Notes under the pieces: generated by a model
What the model saw: only the letters and a program-made list of their open reading frames with translations
Told to the model about the DNA's origin: nothing
Databases searched by the model: none
Position numbers and translations under genes: made by a program
Part shown: positions 12,532 through 26,212 of the stretch, piece after piece
How the letters are laid out: every line of letters begins with the position of its first letter
Numbering within the stretch: the first letter of the stretch is position 1
Source: Aristolochia californica
Taxonomy: Eukaryota; Streptophyta; Magnoliopsida; Piperales; Aristolochiaceae
DNA length: 64,000 nt
Assembly (NCBI GenBank): GCA_029961685.1
Contig: JARWKL010000015.1
Location: 9,856,801-9,920,800, forward strand
Reading direction: 5' to 3'

Positions 12532-12875
12532 ATTAATACATCTATGTAAACACAACCCCCCCCCCCCTCCTATGTCTCAAATCACTTGAGAGTCGTTGTC
12601 CTGTGGAGGGACACGGTGGTGGACTCTTCAGAGCAATGCCGATAGACACACTACCAATAGAAGACGGATTGTGCCCCACATCCAGCATTAGGACTGGAGT
12701 ATGAAGCAATGTCTTACCGGATAGGAGTGATTTTTACTCTCACTTATATAATGCCACATGGCCTCAATGAAGTACACAACAACGTGAGGGGGAATATTGG
12801 AAGATGTGCCATTTTATAAAAAAATATATTCTATACATCATTTGCAGCAAGCTGGGAGTTCATGTTGTTCTCTCA

Positions 12876-12894
12876 CCCCCAGCTTGAGGGGGAG
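12876..12894 (+). other. Polypurine tract with small hairpin
   Basis: The purine run GAGGGGGAG at 12,886-12,894 directly precedes the 3' LTR and would prime plus-strand synthesis. CCCCC at 12,876-12,880 can pair with GGGGG downstream across AGCTTGA. Confidence 0.8.
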
Positions 12895-13334
12895 TGTTGG
12901 AAGATAAGCTCAAGCTGACACGACCAAGGAAGGCTCACATATCTAAGATTATTATAAGATGGGCCACACAACGAAGGAAGGCCCACAATATGGGCCCAAG
13001 ACTATAAGAAGTAGGACCCACAATGATTACCATGAGCTGGCATCCTTATCACATCAGTTGGAAGATCATGAAGCACTCAAGAAAGTATCTTTATCTAGGG
13101 TCACGACCAAGAAGAGTTTTAGTTTGAGTTATGTTTTTCTTTCATCAATATTGTGTTATTTAATTATGCTAGGATTTATCTTTAAGTGTTAGAGTTTGGG
13201 TTTAATTGGGACAAGGGTAGTTTTATTGTAATTGGACTCTACTACCTTCCTCTATTATAAATAGAAGTTCATGTACTTTGATCACAACAAGTTATTGATG
13301 TCAATGAAGTATTTCACTTTCCATAAATTCAATT
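12895..13334 (+). repeat. 3' LTR of the copia-like element
   Basis: 440 bp, TGTTGG... ending AATTCAATT where the 5' LTR has AATTCAACA, so the terminal CA is mutated. An open frame at 12,959-13,192 reads through the LTR and is not supported as a gene. The downstream satellite carries the unusual 'tagacgttaac', also seen (as 'cagacgttaac') after the LTR fragment at 51,081. Confidence 0.9.
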
Positions 13335-15198
13335 GTCCCCTTTTTTTTAATAGGCAAACAATGCGTTTTTTTGGCTTTGGTAAATATCCCACTAGACGTT
13401 AACTTGAGAATTTAATTTTTCCTACTCCTTGAAATTTTTTGTTCATTAGGTCATTTGCATCTTCAATATGTTTCAGGCATGCATATCCATATTTAAAACA
13501 TGTTAGGATCAATTAGAAATCTCCTTCTTATAAAATTCCACTAAACTATTAGGGGTTGTACTGGTGGAATTTTCCAAACATGGATACCAAAACTTTAGTG
13601 TTCATTTTTAGTGTGTGAAATAATTTTCTTCACTTACATTTATTATAGTTTTTCAAATTTTTGCATAGATAAACTCTAAAATTTTCATTTTGTTGTCATC
13701 TAGTTTCCTTATCTTTTTGTATACAAGAAAAATAAGAGAGTGAAAAATCAAGTTTGGATTTGAAAAAAAATTGAACATCCAAAATGGAAATGCACAAATG
13801 CTGAGAGAGATAATTAAAAAAATTATCTATGATTTTTACTGATTGTGAACTCTTTTAGTTTTTAAATATTAGGTTTTGCAATCATCGGAAAAGTGGGGGT
13901 GAGGCATTTTTAACTGAGTGTTGACTCCCAAACCATAAGTCATTTCTAAAAAACATTATAGCTGTTACACATCTTTAATCGATCAAAACATTTACGATGA
14001 TCTACGAATGTTAGGTCCGCTTTTTGTAAATAGGCAAAAAGTGGGTTGTTTGGCTCTAGTAAATATGCCACTGCAAGTTAACTTAAGAATTTAGTTTTTT
14101 CCTACTCCTTGAAAGTTTTGGATCATTAGGTCATTTGCATCCTCAACATGTTTCAGGCATGCATATCCATATTTAATGCATATTAGGATCAATTAGAAAT
14201 TTCTTCCTTTTAAAATTTCACCAAGCTATTAGGGGTTATACTAGTGGAATTTCCCAAACATGGATAACAAAATTTTTGTGATCATTTTTAGTGCTTGAAA
14301 TAATTTTTCTGCACTTACATTTATTATTGTTTTCAATTTTTTTCATAAATAAACTATAAAATTTTCATTTTGGATTTGAAAAAAAATTGAACATCCAAAA
14401 TGGAAATGCACAAATGCTGAGAGAGATAATTTCAAAAAGTATCTGTGATTTTTAAGGAAGGTAACTTCTTTTAGTTTTTTATATATTAGGTTTTTCAATC
14501 ATCGAAAAAGAGGGGCTGGGGCATTTTTAACTGAGTGTTGACTCCCAAACAATATGTCATTTCTAAAAAAAAATTATAGTCGTCACACAATAATTAATCG
14601 ATCAAAACATTTATGATGATCTATTAATTTTAGGTCTGCTTTATTTAAAAAGGGAAAAAGTTAGTTGTTTGGCTCTGGTTAATATCCCCACCGCACATTA
14701 ACTTGAGAATTTAAATTTTTCGTACTCCTTGAAATTTTTGGATCATTAGGTCATTTGCATCTTAAACATCTTTGAGGCATGCATATCAATATTTAAAACA
14801 TGTTAGGATCATTTAGAAATCTCTTTCTTATAAAATTCCACCCAGCTATTAGGGGTTGTACTCGTGGAATTTCCCAAACAAGGATAACAAAAGTTTGGTG
14901 TTCATTTTTAATGCGTGAAATAATTTTATTCATTTAAATTTATTATAGATTTCAATTTTTTGCATACATAAACTAAAATTTTTTTATTTTGTTATGATCT
15001 ATTTGCCTTATCTTTTTGTTTACGAGAAAAATAGGAGAGTGAAAACTCAAGTTTGGATTTGAAAAAAAATTAAACATCCAAAAAGGAAATACTCAAATAT
15101 TGAGAGAGATAATTCCAAAAAGTATCTGTGTTTTTTAAGGATTGTAAACTCTTTTAGTTTTTTATATATTAGGTTTTGCAATCATCGAAAAAGGGGGT

Positions 15199-15222
15199 GG
15201 GGGGGGGGGGGGGGGGGGGGGG
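15199..15222 (+). repeat. G homopolymer, 24 bp
   Basis: Preceded by GGGGGT and followed by CGCGAG; the neighbouring monomer at 15,896 has only six G. Confidence 0.8.
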
Positions 15223-18200
15223 CGCGAGTCGTTTTTAACTCAGTGTTGACTCCAAAACTATAAGTCATTTCTAACAAAATTTATAGAAGTTACACATCAT
15301 TAAATGATCAAAAAATTTATGATGGTCTATGATTGTTAGGTCCGCTTTTTGTAAATAGGAAAAAAGTGGGTTGTTTGGGTCTTCTAAATATCCCACCGCA
15401 CATTAACTTGAGAAATTAATTTTTCCTTCTCCTTGAAAATTTTGAATCATTAGCTCATTTGCATTTTCAACATGTTTCAGACATCCACATCCATATTTAA
15501 AACATGTTAGGATCAATTAGTAATCTCTTTCTTATAAAATTCCACCAAACTATTAGGGGTTGTATTGGTGGAATTTCCAGAACATGGATAACAAAACTCT
15601 GGTGAGCATTTTTAGTGCGTGAAATAATTGTCTTCGCTTACAGTTATTATAGTTTTCAAGTTTTAGCATACATAAAATCTAAAATTTTCATTTTTTTGTG
15701 ATCTATTTGCCTTATCTTTTCGTTTACGAGAAAAATGGGAGAGTGAAAACCGTAGTTTGGATTTGAAAAAAAATTGAATATCCAAAATGGAAATGCACAA
15801 ATGCAGAGAGAGATAATTCCAAAAAGTATCTATGATTTTTAAAGGTCGTAAACTCTTTTAGTTTTTTATATATTAGGTTTTTCAATTATCGAAAAAGGGG
15901 GTGCGAGGCATTTTTTACTGAGTGTTGATTCCCAAACAATAAGTCATCTCTAACAAAAATTATAGCCATTACACATCATTAATCGATCAAAATATTTATG
16001 ATGATCTATGATTTTAGGACTGCTTATTGCAACTAGGTAAAAAGTGGGTTGTTTGGCTCAGGTAAATATCCCACATCACGTTAACTTGAGAATTTAAATT
16101 TTCGTACTCGAAATTTTTGGATCATTAGGTCATTTGCATCTTAAACATCTTTGAGGCATGCATATCAATATTTAAAACATGTTAGGATCAATTAGAAATC
16201 TCTTTCTTATAAAATTCCACCAAGATATTAGGGGTTATACTGGTGGAATTTCCCAACATGGATAAAAAAATTTTGGTGTTCTTTTTTAGTGCGTGAAATA
16301 ATTTTCTTCATTTACATTTATTATAGTTTTCATTTTTTTGCATACATAAACTCAAAATTTTTTATTTTTTATGATCTTTTTTCCTTATCTTTTTATTTTA
16401 CAAGAAAAATAGGAGAATGAAAACTCAAGTTTGGATTTGAAAAAAAATTAACCATCGAAAATAGAAAAACACAAATATTGAGACAAATAATTCTAAAAAG
16501 TATCTGTGGTTTTTAAGGATTTTAAACTCTTTTAGTTTTTTCAATATTAGGTTTTTAAATTATCGAAAAAGGGGGGGCGAGACATTTTTTACTGAGTGTT
16601 GATTCCCAAACAATAAGTCATCTCTAACAAAAATTATAGCCATTACACATCATTAATCGATCAAAACAATTACGATGATCTATGATTGTTAGGTCTGCTT
16701 TTTGTAAATAGGCAAAAAGTGGGTTGTTTGGCTCAGGTAATTATATCACTGCACGTTAACTTGAGAATTTAATTTTTTCTACACCTTGAAATTTATGGAT
16801 CATTAGCTCATTTGCATCTTCAACATGTTTGAGGCATGCATATCCATATTTAAAACATGTTAGGATCAATTAGAAATCTTTTTCTTATATAATTCCACCA
16901 AGCTATTAGGGGTTGTACTTGTAGAATTTCCCAAACATGGATAACAAAACTTTGGTGCTCATTTTTAGTGCGTGAAATAATTTTCTTTACTTAAATTTAT
17001 TATAGTTTTCAATTTTTTGCCGACATAAATTGTAAAATTTTCATTTTTTTGTGATCTATTTGCCTTATCTTTTTGTTTACAAGAAAAATGGGAGTGTGAA
17101 AACTCAAGTTTGGATTTGAAAATAAATGGAACATCCAAAATGGAAATGCACAAATGCTGAGAGAGATAATTCCAAAAAATATCTGTGATTTTTAAGGATT
17201 GTAAACTCTTTTAGTTGTTTATATATTGCATTTTGCAATCATCGGAAGAGGCATTTTTCACTAAGTGTTGACTCCCAAACCATAAGTCATTTCTAACAAA
17301 AATTATAGACGTTACACATCATTAAATGATCAAAACATTTGTGATAATCTACGATTGTTAGGTCCGTCTTTTGTAAATAGGCAAAAAGTGGGTTGTTTGG
17401 GTCTTGTAAATATCCCACCGCACGTTAACTTGAGAAATTAATTTTTCCTACTCCTTGACAGTTTTGGATCATTAGGTCATTTGCATATTCAACATGTTTC
17501 AGGCATGCATATCCATATTTAAAACATGTTAGGATCAATTAGAAATCTCTTTCTTTTAAAATTCCACCAAGTTATTAGGGGTTGTACTGGTGGAATTTCC
17601 AGAACATCGATAACAAAACTTTGGTGTGCATTTTTAGTGTGTGAAATAATTTTCTTCACTTACATTTATTTTAATTTTCAAGTTTCAGCATACATAAACT
17701 CTAAAATTTTTATTTTGTTGTGATCTATTTGCTGTATCTTTTTGTTTACGAGAAAAATGGGAGAGTGAAAAAATTGAACTTCCAAAATGGAAATGCACAA
17801 ATGCTGAGAGAGATAATTCCAAAAAGTATCCGTGATTTTTAAGGATTGAAACTTTTTCAGTTTTTTTATATATTAGGTTTTGTAATCATCGAAAAAGGGG
17901 GGCGAGAAATTTTTAACAAAGTGTTTACTCCCAAACCATAAGTCATTTCTAACAAATTTTATAGCCGGAACACATCAGTAATCGATTAAAAAATTAACGA
18001 TGATCTATGATTGTTAGTTCGACTTTTCCAAATAGGTAAAAAGTGGGTTGTTTGGTTATTGTAAATAACCCACCGCACGTTAACTTGAGAATTTAATTTT
18101 TCCTACTCCTTGAAATTTTTTGATCATTAGGTCATTTGCATCTTAAATATATTTCAGGTATGCATATCCATATTTAAAATATGTTTGGATCAATTAGAAA

Positions 18201-19268
18201 TCTCTTTCTTATAAAATTCCACAACTATTAGGGGTTGTAATGGAGGAATTTCCTAAACATGGATACCAAAACTTTGGTGTTCATTTTTAGTGAGTAAAAT
18301 AATTTTCTTTACTTACTTTTATTATAAGTTTCAATTTTTTACATACGTAAACTCTAAAATTTTCATTTTGTTGTGATCTGTTTGCCTTATCTTTTTGTGT
18401 ACGAGAAAAATGGGAGAGTGAAAACTCAGGTTTGGAGTTGAAAAAAAATTAAACATCCAAAATGGAAATGCACAAATGCTGAGAAAGATAATTCCGAAAA
18501 GTTTCTGTGATTTTTAAGGATTGTAAACTCTTTTAGTTTTTTTATATATTAGGTTTTGCAATCATCGGAAATGGGGGGGGTGGGGGGGTGGGGGGGTGGA
18601 AGGCATTTTTTACAGAATGTTGACACCCAAACTATAAGTCATTTATAACAAAAATTATAGCCATTACACATCATTAATCGATCAAAACATTTACGATGAT
18701 CTATGATTGTTAGGTCCGCTTTTTTTAAATAGGCAAAAATGGGATGTTTGGCTCTGGTAAATTCCACCGCACGTTAACCTAAGAATTTAGTTTTTCGTAC
18801 TTGAAATTTTTGGATCATTAGGTCATTTGGTTCTTCAACATGTTTTAGGCTTGCATATCCATGTTTCAAACATGTTAGGATCAATTAGAAATCTCTTGCT
18901 TATAAAATTCCACCAAGCTATTAGGGGTTGTACTGGTGGAAATTTCCAACATTGATAACAAAACTTTTGTTTTCATTTTTTGTGCATGAAATAATTTTCT
19001 TTACTTACATTTATTATAGTTTTAAAGTTTTTGCATACGTAAACTCTAAAATTTTCATTTTGGTGTGAACTATTTGCCTTATCTTTTTTGTTTACGAGAA
19101 AAATGGGAGAGAGAAAACTCAAGTATGGATTTGAAAAAAATAGAACATCTAGAATGGAAATGCACAAATGCTGAGAGAAATAATTGCAAAATGTATCTGT
19201 GATTTTTAAGGATTGTAAACTCTTTTAATTTTTTATATATTATGTTTTGCAATCATCGAAAGGAGGGG

Positions 19269-19271
<3 letters not shown>

Positions 19272-19309
<38 letters not shown>
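19272..19309 (+). repeat. G homopolymer, 38 bp
   Basis: Preceded by AGGAGGGGGGA and followed by TGGTGGC. The usual 'cgaggcattttt' context after the run is altered to 'ggcttattt'. Confidence 0.8.
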
Positions 19310-19310
<1 letters not shown>

Positions 19311-22300
19311 GGTGGCTTATTTAATAGAGTGTTGACTCCCAAACCATAAGTCATTTCTAACAAAAATTAATGCCATTACACATCATTAATCGATACAAAC
19401 ATTTACAATGATCTATGATTATTAGGTCTGCTTTTTGTAAATAGCTAAAAACTGGGTTGGTTGGCTCTGGTAAATATCCCACCGCTCGTTAACTTTATAA
19501 TTTAATTTTTCTACTATTTGAAATTTTTGGATCATTAGGTTATTTGCATCTTCAACATGTTTCAGGCATGAATATCCATATTTCAAACATGTTAGGATCA
19601 ATTAGAAATCTCTTTCTAAAAAAATTCCGCCACGCTATTAGGGGTTGTACTCGTAGAATTTCCCAAACGTTGATAACAAAACTTTGGTGTTCATTTTTAG
19701 TGCGCGAAATAATTTTCTTTACTGACATTTATTATAGTTTTCAATTTTTTGTATACATAAACTCTAAAATTTTCATTTTGTTGTGATCTATTTGCCTTAT
19801 CTTTTTGTTTACGAAGAAAATGGGAGAGTGAAACTCAAGTTTGGATTTGAAAAAAAATTGAACATCCAAAATGGAAATGCAGTATTGTTGAGAGAGATAA
19901 TTCCAAAAAGTATCTGTGATTTTTAAGGACCAAAAATTGATTTGGTTTTTTATATATTAGGTTTGGCAATCATTAGAAATGGGGGGGCGAGGTATTTTTA
20001 ACTGAGTGTTGACACCCAAACCATAAGTCATTTCTAACAAAAATTATTGCCAGTACACATCATTAATCGATCAAAATATTTACGATGATCTATGATTGTT
20101 AGGCCAGCTTTTGTAAATAAGCAAAAATTGGGTTGTTTGGCTCTGGTAAATATCACACCGCATGTTAACTTGAGAATTGAATTTTTCCTACTCGTTGAAA
20201 TTTTTTGATCATTAGGTCATTTGTATCTTCAATATATTTTAGGCATGCATATCTATATTTAAAACATGTTAGGATCAAATAGAAATCTCTTTCTTATAAA
20301 ATTCCACCAAGCTGTTAGGGGTTGTACTAGTGGAATTTCCCAAACATGGATACCAAAACTTTGGTGTTCATTTTCAGTTTGTGAAATAATTTTCTTTACT
20401 TACATTTATTATTTTTTCAATTTGTTGCATACATAAACTCTAAAATTTTCATTTTGTTGTGATCTAGTTGCCTTATCTTTTTGTTTACAAGAAAAAAGGA
20501 AGAGTGAAAACTCAAGTTTGGATTTGAAAAAAAATTGAACATCCAAAATGGAAATGGACAAATGCTGAGAGAGATAATTCCAAAAAGTATCTGTGATTTT
20601 TAAGGATTGTAAACTTTTTTAGTTTTTAATATATTAGGTTTTGAAATTATCGAAAAAGGGTGGGCGTGGCATTTTTAACTGAGTGTTAACTCCCAAACCA
20701 TAAGTCATTTCTAACAAAAATTATAGTTTTTACACATCATTAATCGATCAAAACATTTACGATGATCTATGATTGTGTATTCCGCTTTTTGTAAATAGGC
20801 AAAAACTAGGTTGTTTGGCTCTGGTAACTATTCCACTGCACGTTAACTAGAGAATTTAATTTTTCATACTCCTTGAAATTTTTGGATCATTAGGTCATTT
20901 GCTTCTTCAACATGTTTCTGGCATGCATATCCATATTTAAAATATGTTAGGATAAATTAGAAATCCCTTTCTTATAAAATTCCACCAAGCTATTAGAGTT
21001 TGTACTGGTGGAATTTCGCAAACATGGATTACAAAACTTTGGTGTTCTTTTTTAGTGCATGAAATAATTTTCATCACTTATATTTATTATAGTTTTCAAT
21101 TTTTTGCATACATAAATTCTAAAATTTTCATTTTGCTTAGATCTATTTGCCTTATCTTTTTGTTTATGAGTAAAATGGGAGAGTGAAAACTCAAGTTTGG
21201 ATTTGAAAAAAAGTTGAACATCCAAAATGGAAATGCACTAATGTTGAGAGAGATAATTCCAAAAAGTGTATGTGATTTCTAAGCATCGTAAACTGTTTTA
21301 GTTTTTTATATATTAGGTTTGGCAATCATCGAAAAATGGTGGGCAAGGCATTTTTAACTGAGTGTTGACACCCAGACCATAAGTCATTTCTAACAAAAAT
21401 AGTAGCCGGTACACATCATTAATCGATCGGAACATTTACAATGATCAATTATTGTTAGGTCAGCTTTTGTATATAGGATAAAAGTGGGTTGTTTGGCTCT
21501 GGTATCTATCCGACTGCACGTTAAGTTGAGAATTTAATTTTTCATACTTGAAATTTTTGGATCATTAGGTCATTTGAATCTTCAACATGTTTCAAGCATG
21601 CATATCCATATTTAAAATATGTTACGATCAATTAGAAATCTCTTTCTTATAAAATTCCACCAAGCTATTAGTGGCGGAATTTCCCTAACATGGATAAAAA
21701 AACTTTGGTGTTCATTTTTAGTGCATGAAATAATTTTATTTACCTACATTTATGATAGTTTTCAATTATTTACATACATAAACTCTGAAATTTTTATTTT
21801 GTTGTGATCTTGTTGCTTTATCTTTTTGTTTACGAGAAAAATGGGAGAGTGAAAACTCATGTTCGGATTTGAAAAAATGTTGAACATACAAAATGGAAAT
21901 GTACAAATGCTGAGAAAGATAATTCCAAAAATTATTTGTGATTTTTAAGGATTGTAAACTCTTTTAGTTTTTTATATATTAGGTTTTGCAATCATCGAAG
22001 AAGGGGGGGCGAGGCATTTTTAACTGATTGTTGACTCTCAAACCATAAGTCATTTCTAAAAAAATTATAGCCGTTACTCATCATTAATCTATCAAACATT
22101 TATGATGATGTATCATTGTTAGGTAAGCTTTTGTAAATAGGCAAAAAGTGGGTTGTTTGGCTCTAGTAAATATCTCACCACTTATTAACTTGAGAATTTA
22201 ATTTTTCCTACTCCTTGAAATTTATGGATCATTAGGTCATTTGCATCTTCAACATGTTTCAGGCATGCATATCCATAATTAAAACATGTTAGGAACATTT

Positions 22301-24700
22301 ATAAATCTCTTTCTTATATAATTCCACCAAGCTATTAGGGATTGTTGTGGTAGAATTTCCCAAACATGGATAACAAAACTTTGGTTATCATTTCTATTGC
22401 AAGAAATAATTTTCTTCACTTACATTTATTATAATTTTCAATTTTTGGCATACATTAACTCTAAACTTTTCATTTTTTTGTGATCTATTTGCCTAATCTT
22501 TTTGTTTACGAGAAAAATGGGAGAGTGAAAACCAAAGTTTGGATTTGAAAAAAAATTGAACAACCAAAATGGAAATGCAAAAATGCTGAGAGAGATAACT
22601 CAAAAAATTATTTGTGATTTTTAAGGATTGTACACTCATCTAGATTTTTTATATATTAGGTTTTGCTATCATCGAAAATGGGGAGGCGAGGCGTTTTTAG
22701 CTGTGTTAACTCCCAAACAATAGGTCATTTCAAACAAATATTATAGCCGTTACACATCATTAATCGATCAAAACATTTATCATAATCTATGATTGTTATG
22801 TCAAACTTTTGTAAATAGGCAAAAAGTGGGTTGTTTGGCTCTTGTAAATATCCCACCGTACGTTAACTTGAGAATTTAATTTTTCCTACTCCTTGAAATA
22901 TTGGGATCATTAGGTCATTTGTATCTTCAACATGTTTCTTGCATGCATATCCATATTTAAAACATGTTAGGATCAATTAGAAATCCCTTTCTTATAAAAT
23001 TCTACCAAGCTATTAGGGGTTGTACTGGTGGAATTTCCAGAACATTGATAACAAAACTTTCACGTGCATTTTTAGTGCGTGAAATAATTTTCTTCATTTA
23101 CATTTATTATTTTTCAATTTTTAGCATACATAAACTTTCATTTTGTTGTCATCTATTTGCCTTATCTTTTTGTTTACGAGAAAAACGGGAGAGTGAAAAC
23201 TCAAGTTTGGATTTGAAAAAAAATTGAACATCCAAAATGGTAATGCAATAATGCTGAGAGAAATAATTCCAAAATGTATCAGTGATTTTTAAGGATTGTA
23301 AACTCTTTCAGGTTTTTATATATTAAGTTTTGTAATCATAAAAAAAAGGGGGGCGATGCATTTTTAACTGAGTGTTGACTCCCAAACCATAAGTCATTTC
23401 TACCAAAAATTATAGCCGTTACACATCATTAATCGATCAAAACATTTATGAGGATCTATGATAGTTAGGTCAGCTTTTGTAAATAGGCAAAAAGTGGGTT
23501 GTTTTGCTCTGGTAAATATCTCACCGTACGTTATCTTGAGAATTTAATTTTTTCTACTGCTTAAAATTTTTGGATCATTAAGTCATTTGCATCTTCAACA
23601 TGTTTCAGGCATGCATATCCATATTTAAAACATGTTAGGATCAATTAGAAATCTCTCTCTTACAAAATTCCTCCAAGCTATTTGGAATTGTACAGGTGGA
23701 ATTTCCCAAACATGGATAACAAAACTTTTGTGTTCATTTTTAGTGCTTGAAATAATTTTCTTCACTTACATTTATTATAGTTTTCAATTTTTTGCATACA
23801 AAAATTCTAAAATTTTCATTTTCGTGTGATCTAGTTGCCTTATCTTTCTGTTTACGAGAAAAATGGGAGAGTGAAAACTCAAGTTTGGATTTGAAAAAAA
23901 TTGAACATCCAAAATGGAAATGCATAAATTCTAAGAGTGATAATTGAAAAAATTATCTGTGATTTTTACGGATCGTAAACTCTTTCAGTTTTTTATATAT
24001 AAGGTTTTGCAATCATCGAAAAAGGAGGGGCGATGCATTTTTAACCGATTGTTGACTCCCAGACAATGAGTCTTTTCTTAAGAAACAATATAGCCGTTAC
24101 AAATCATTAATCGATCAAAACATATATGATAATCTAGGATTGTTAGGTCCGCTTTTTGTAAATAGGCAAAAAGTGGGTTGTTTGGGTTTTGTAAATATCC
24201 CACCGCACGTTAACTTGAGAATTTAATTTTTCCTACTTGAAATTTTTGGATCATTAGGTCATTTTCATCGTCAACACCTTTGAGGCATGCATATCCATAT
24301 TTAAAACATGTTAGGATCAATTAGAAATCTCTTTCTTATAAAATTCCACCAAGCTATTAGGGGTTGTACTGGTGGAATTTCCTAAACATGGAGAACAAAA
24401 CTTTAGTGTTCATTTTTAGTGCGTGAAATAATTATCTTCATTTACATTTTTTGTGGTTTTCAATTTTTTGCATACATAAACTCTGAAATTTTCATTTTGT
24501 TATGATCTATTTGCCTTATCATTTTGTTTTCGAGAAAAATAGGTGAGTGAAAACTCAAGTTTGGATTTGAAATAAAATTGAACATCCAAAATAGAAATGC
24601 ACAAATATTGAGAGAGATAATTCCAAAAAGTATTTGTGATTTTTAAGGATTGTAAACTCTTTTAGTTTTTTATATATTAGGTTTTTCAATGATCATAAAT

Positions 24701-24735
<35 letters not shown>
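24701..24735 (+). repeat. G homopolymer, 35 bp, target of the Athila-like insertion
   Basis: The run is interrupted on its right by the element's TGATAG start. Five more G (31,090-31,094) follow the element's CA end, so the insertion lies inside the run and GGGGG is the apparent target duplication. Confidence 0.85.
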
Positions 24736-24736
<1 letters not shown>

Positions 24737-25226
24737 GATAGATGATTAACCCTTATAATTGTGTTATAGGTGGTTATTTATCGGTTTTCACATGAAACGT
24801 GCATTTATTGAATTTGGCATTAATCACTACTTATATTGCATATTTTTCTCTCATGAATTATATCTCATTGCTTTTAGGGTTTATTTCTTCCTGAAATGAT
24901 TTTTATGGATTTAATTATGGAATTTCAGGAGAATTTTGTGTGGAGAAGAAGATATTTATAGAAATGCCATTAGTGGGGGATGTGATTTTTAGGGCAAAAT
25001 TGTATTGAAAAGGGAGAAGCCGCCGACGAAAGGAGAGGAGAGCTCGAGAGAGTCTCCCTTCAGCTGCCAACCATTCAAAGGGAAGACACGAGAGGGCTCC
25101 CTCCGAACGCCGTTCGTCACCGTCGTCCACCACCATCCGGCAACCGAGACCAGACCCGAGGAGAGCTCGAGTGAGTCTCCGTCGCGTCAAGTTTGACGCT
25201 GCCATTTTCTGTTCGCCAGGCCGAGA

Positions 25227-25508
25227 GTGACCCGAGAGGGCTCCTCTGGTGCCGATTCCGCATTTCCGACCATTTCCGAAACTATTCCGACTCCGACTGA
25301 GACTCGAGAGAGCCGGTCAGAGGACTTTGGCTCCATTCTGTCGTCTGCCGCATCACCTCCATCCATGGGTTTCTATCCTTCTTTGCCGGCGTCGTCTCTA
25401 CCTTCGGCCACTCGCTCTCTCAACCCAAAGCTGTCAATTTCTGGAAATTGCAGCACCCGTGAGAATGAGCCTTTGCTGCCCGAGCGAGAGGAAGGAGAAG
25501 GGGAGTAA
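25227..25508 (+). other. 93-codon open frame in the GC-rich part of the 5' LTR
   Basis: The frame begins MTREGSSGADSAF and ends EEGEGE; it is rich in Ser, Pro, Thr and Glu, with no domain I recognise. The 3' LTR retains the same start, stop and length at 30,133-30,414 with substitutions only. LTRs do not normally encode protein, and GC-rich sequence favours chance open frames, so coding is unproven. Overlapping frames on either strand are less consistent between the two LTRs. Confidence 0.25.
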
Positions 25509-25669
25509 TCCGTCATTTTGTAATTTAATTTTCCTATAGTTTGAACTTAGGTTTTGAATGTTTATTAAATTTTATTTGAGAATTAATGTTTATCAAAAAT
25601 TTGTTTTCTGAATATTTGATTAAATTAGCTAGTTAGGGTAGGATTGTAATTTAGGTTGGATTCTGGTAT

Positions 25670-25965
25670 TTTAATCCGATTTCTGTCTTTAACTCTATGT
25701 GCCTGAGAGGGGTTAGACACAAGGATTGAGAAACCGGATTCGTGATTATGTGGCGCTCGAGAGAGGCACGAATCATGATAAAATCCAGAGTTGATAATTT
25801 TAGCATCATCAAAATAGGAAATTGATTCTCTACATTCTATTGTAATCCGATCTCTGTCAATAACTCTAGGTGCCTGAGAGGGGCTAGACGCAAGGATTGA
25901 GAATTCGGATTCATGGTTACGTGGTGCTCGAGAGAAGCACGAATCATGATAAAATCCAGAGTTGA
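25670..25965 (+). repeat. Tandem duplication inside the 5' LTR
   Basis: Two copies of about 120 bp spaced about 170 bp apart. Each runs 'taatccgat' - 'taactct' - 'gcctgagaggggntagac' - 'caaggattgaga' - 'cggatt' - 'tcgagagaagcacgaatc' (or 'gaggcacg') - 'aaaatccagagttga'. The 3' LTR has the same duplication at about 30,575-30,875, so it predates this insertion. It could be an enhancer-like LTR repeat. Confidence 0.85.
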
Positions 25966-26195
25966 CGTTTCCTGTTGTGCAAGTAGTTAATTAGATTATT
26001 GCTTGATAATTTAGGATAAAATTAGTATTTAGTTCAGATTAATTCATCATATTTGGTTAGGCTAGTTGACTGAAGAATACACAAAATTCAGTCCTCCCTG
26101 TGGATATGACCGTCGCTTACCGCTAGATTACATGAACGATTCATACGCTTGCGAGGTATAAAAGCAGATGTAATAAAAATTTCACATCATGTTTT

Positions 26196-26212
26196 TGGCG
26201 CCGTTGCCGGGG
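26196..26212 (+). other. Primer-binding site, tRNA-Asp type
   Basis: TGGCGCCGTTGCCGGGG lies six bases after the LTR end. It is complementary to the 3' end of plant tRNA-Asp, a primer used by Athila and related Ty3/gypsy elements. Confidence 0.93.

Larger units (their letters stand above)
11141..12894 (+). other. Non-coding internal region of the copia-like element
   Basis: About 1.75 kb with stops in all frames and no recognised retrotransposon domain. Small open frames such as 11,941-12,141 have no visible motif. It holds a 57/58-bp tandem triplication (12,362-12,531), a motif 'cctcccagcttaaggggg' near 12,061 that resembles the true PPT region at 12,876-12,894, and a C-run near 12,547. The PPT-like duplication suggests a patchwork origin from older copia fragments. 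Confidence 0.75.
10688..13334 (+). mobile_element. Non-autonomous Ty1/copia-like LTR retrotransposon
   Basis: A 2,647-bp element with two LTRs of about 440 bp, a primer-binding site right after the 5' LTR and a polypurine tract right before the 3' LTR. The flanks are gtccg (10,683-10,687) and gtccc (13,335-13,339), an imperfect 5-bp target duplication at the satellite word 'ggtccgcttttt'. The roughly 1.77-kb internal region has no open frame resembling gag, protease, integrase or reverse transcriptase, so it would need proteins from another element. The PPT and LTR boundary 'ttgagggggagtgttgg' is typical of plant Ty1/copia elements. By eye the LTRs differ at about 33-35 of 440 positions, so it is not a very recent insertion. 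Confidence 0.9.
13335..24735 (-). repeat. Satellite array, G-run orientation (block 3)
   Basis: About 17 tandem monomers. G-run anchors lie near 13,894, 14,510, 15,191, 15,896, 16,569, 17,896, 18,572, 19,264, 19,980, 20,658, 21,336, 22,004, 22,680, 23,349, 24,026 and 24,701. The monomer near 17,247 has lost its G-run ('atcggaagaggcatttt'). Spacing is mostly 668-716 bp. The monomer at 14,364 has lost about 80 bp with TTTG at the junction (14,369-14,372). No gene is supported; the ~62-65-codon open frames that recur on both strands are the same satellite stretch read repeatedly. Confidence 0.95.
24736..26189 (+). repeat. 5' LTR of the Athila-like element
   Basis: 1,454 bp, TGATAG...CACATCA. 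Compared with the 3' LTR it lacks about 41 bp near its start (after 'tgatagatg'). It has a GC-rich island at about 25,000-25,510 that contrasts with the AT-rich satellite, and a ~170-bp-period internal duplication at 25,670-25,960. In the last 150 bp the two LTRs differ by four substitutions and one 9-bp indel. Confidence 0.92.

Noticed and set aside
25005..25539. Host gene exon in the GC-rich stretch
   Set aside because: The same stretch occurs in the other LTR of the Athila-like element at about 29,900-30,450, so it belongs to the LTR.
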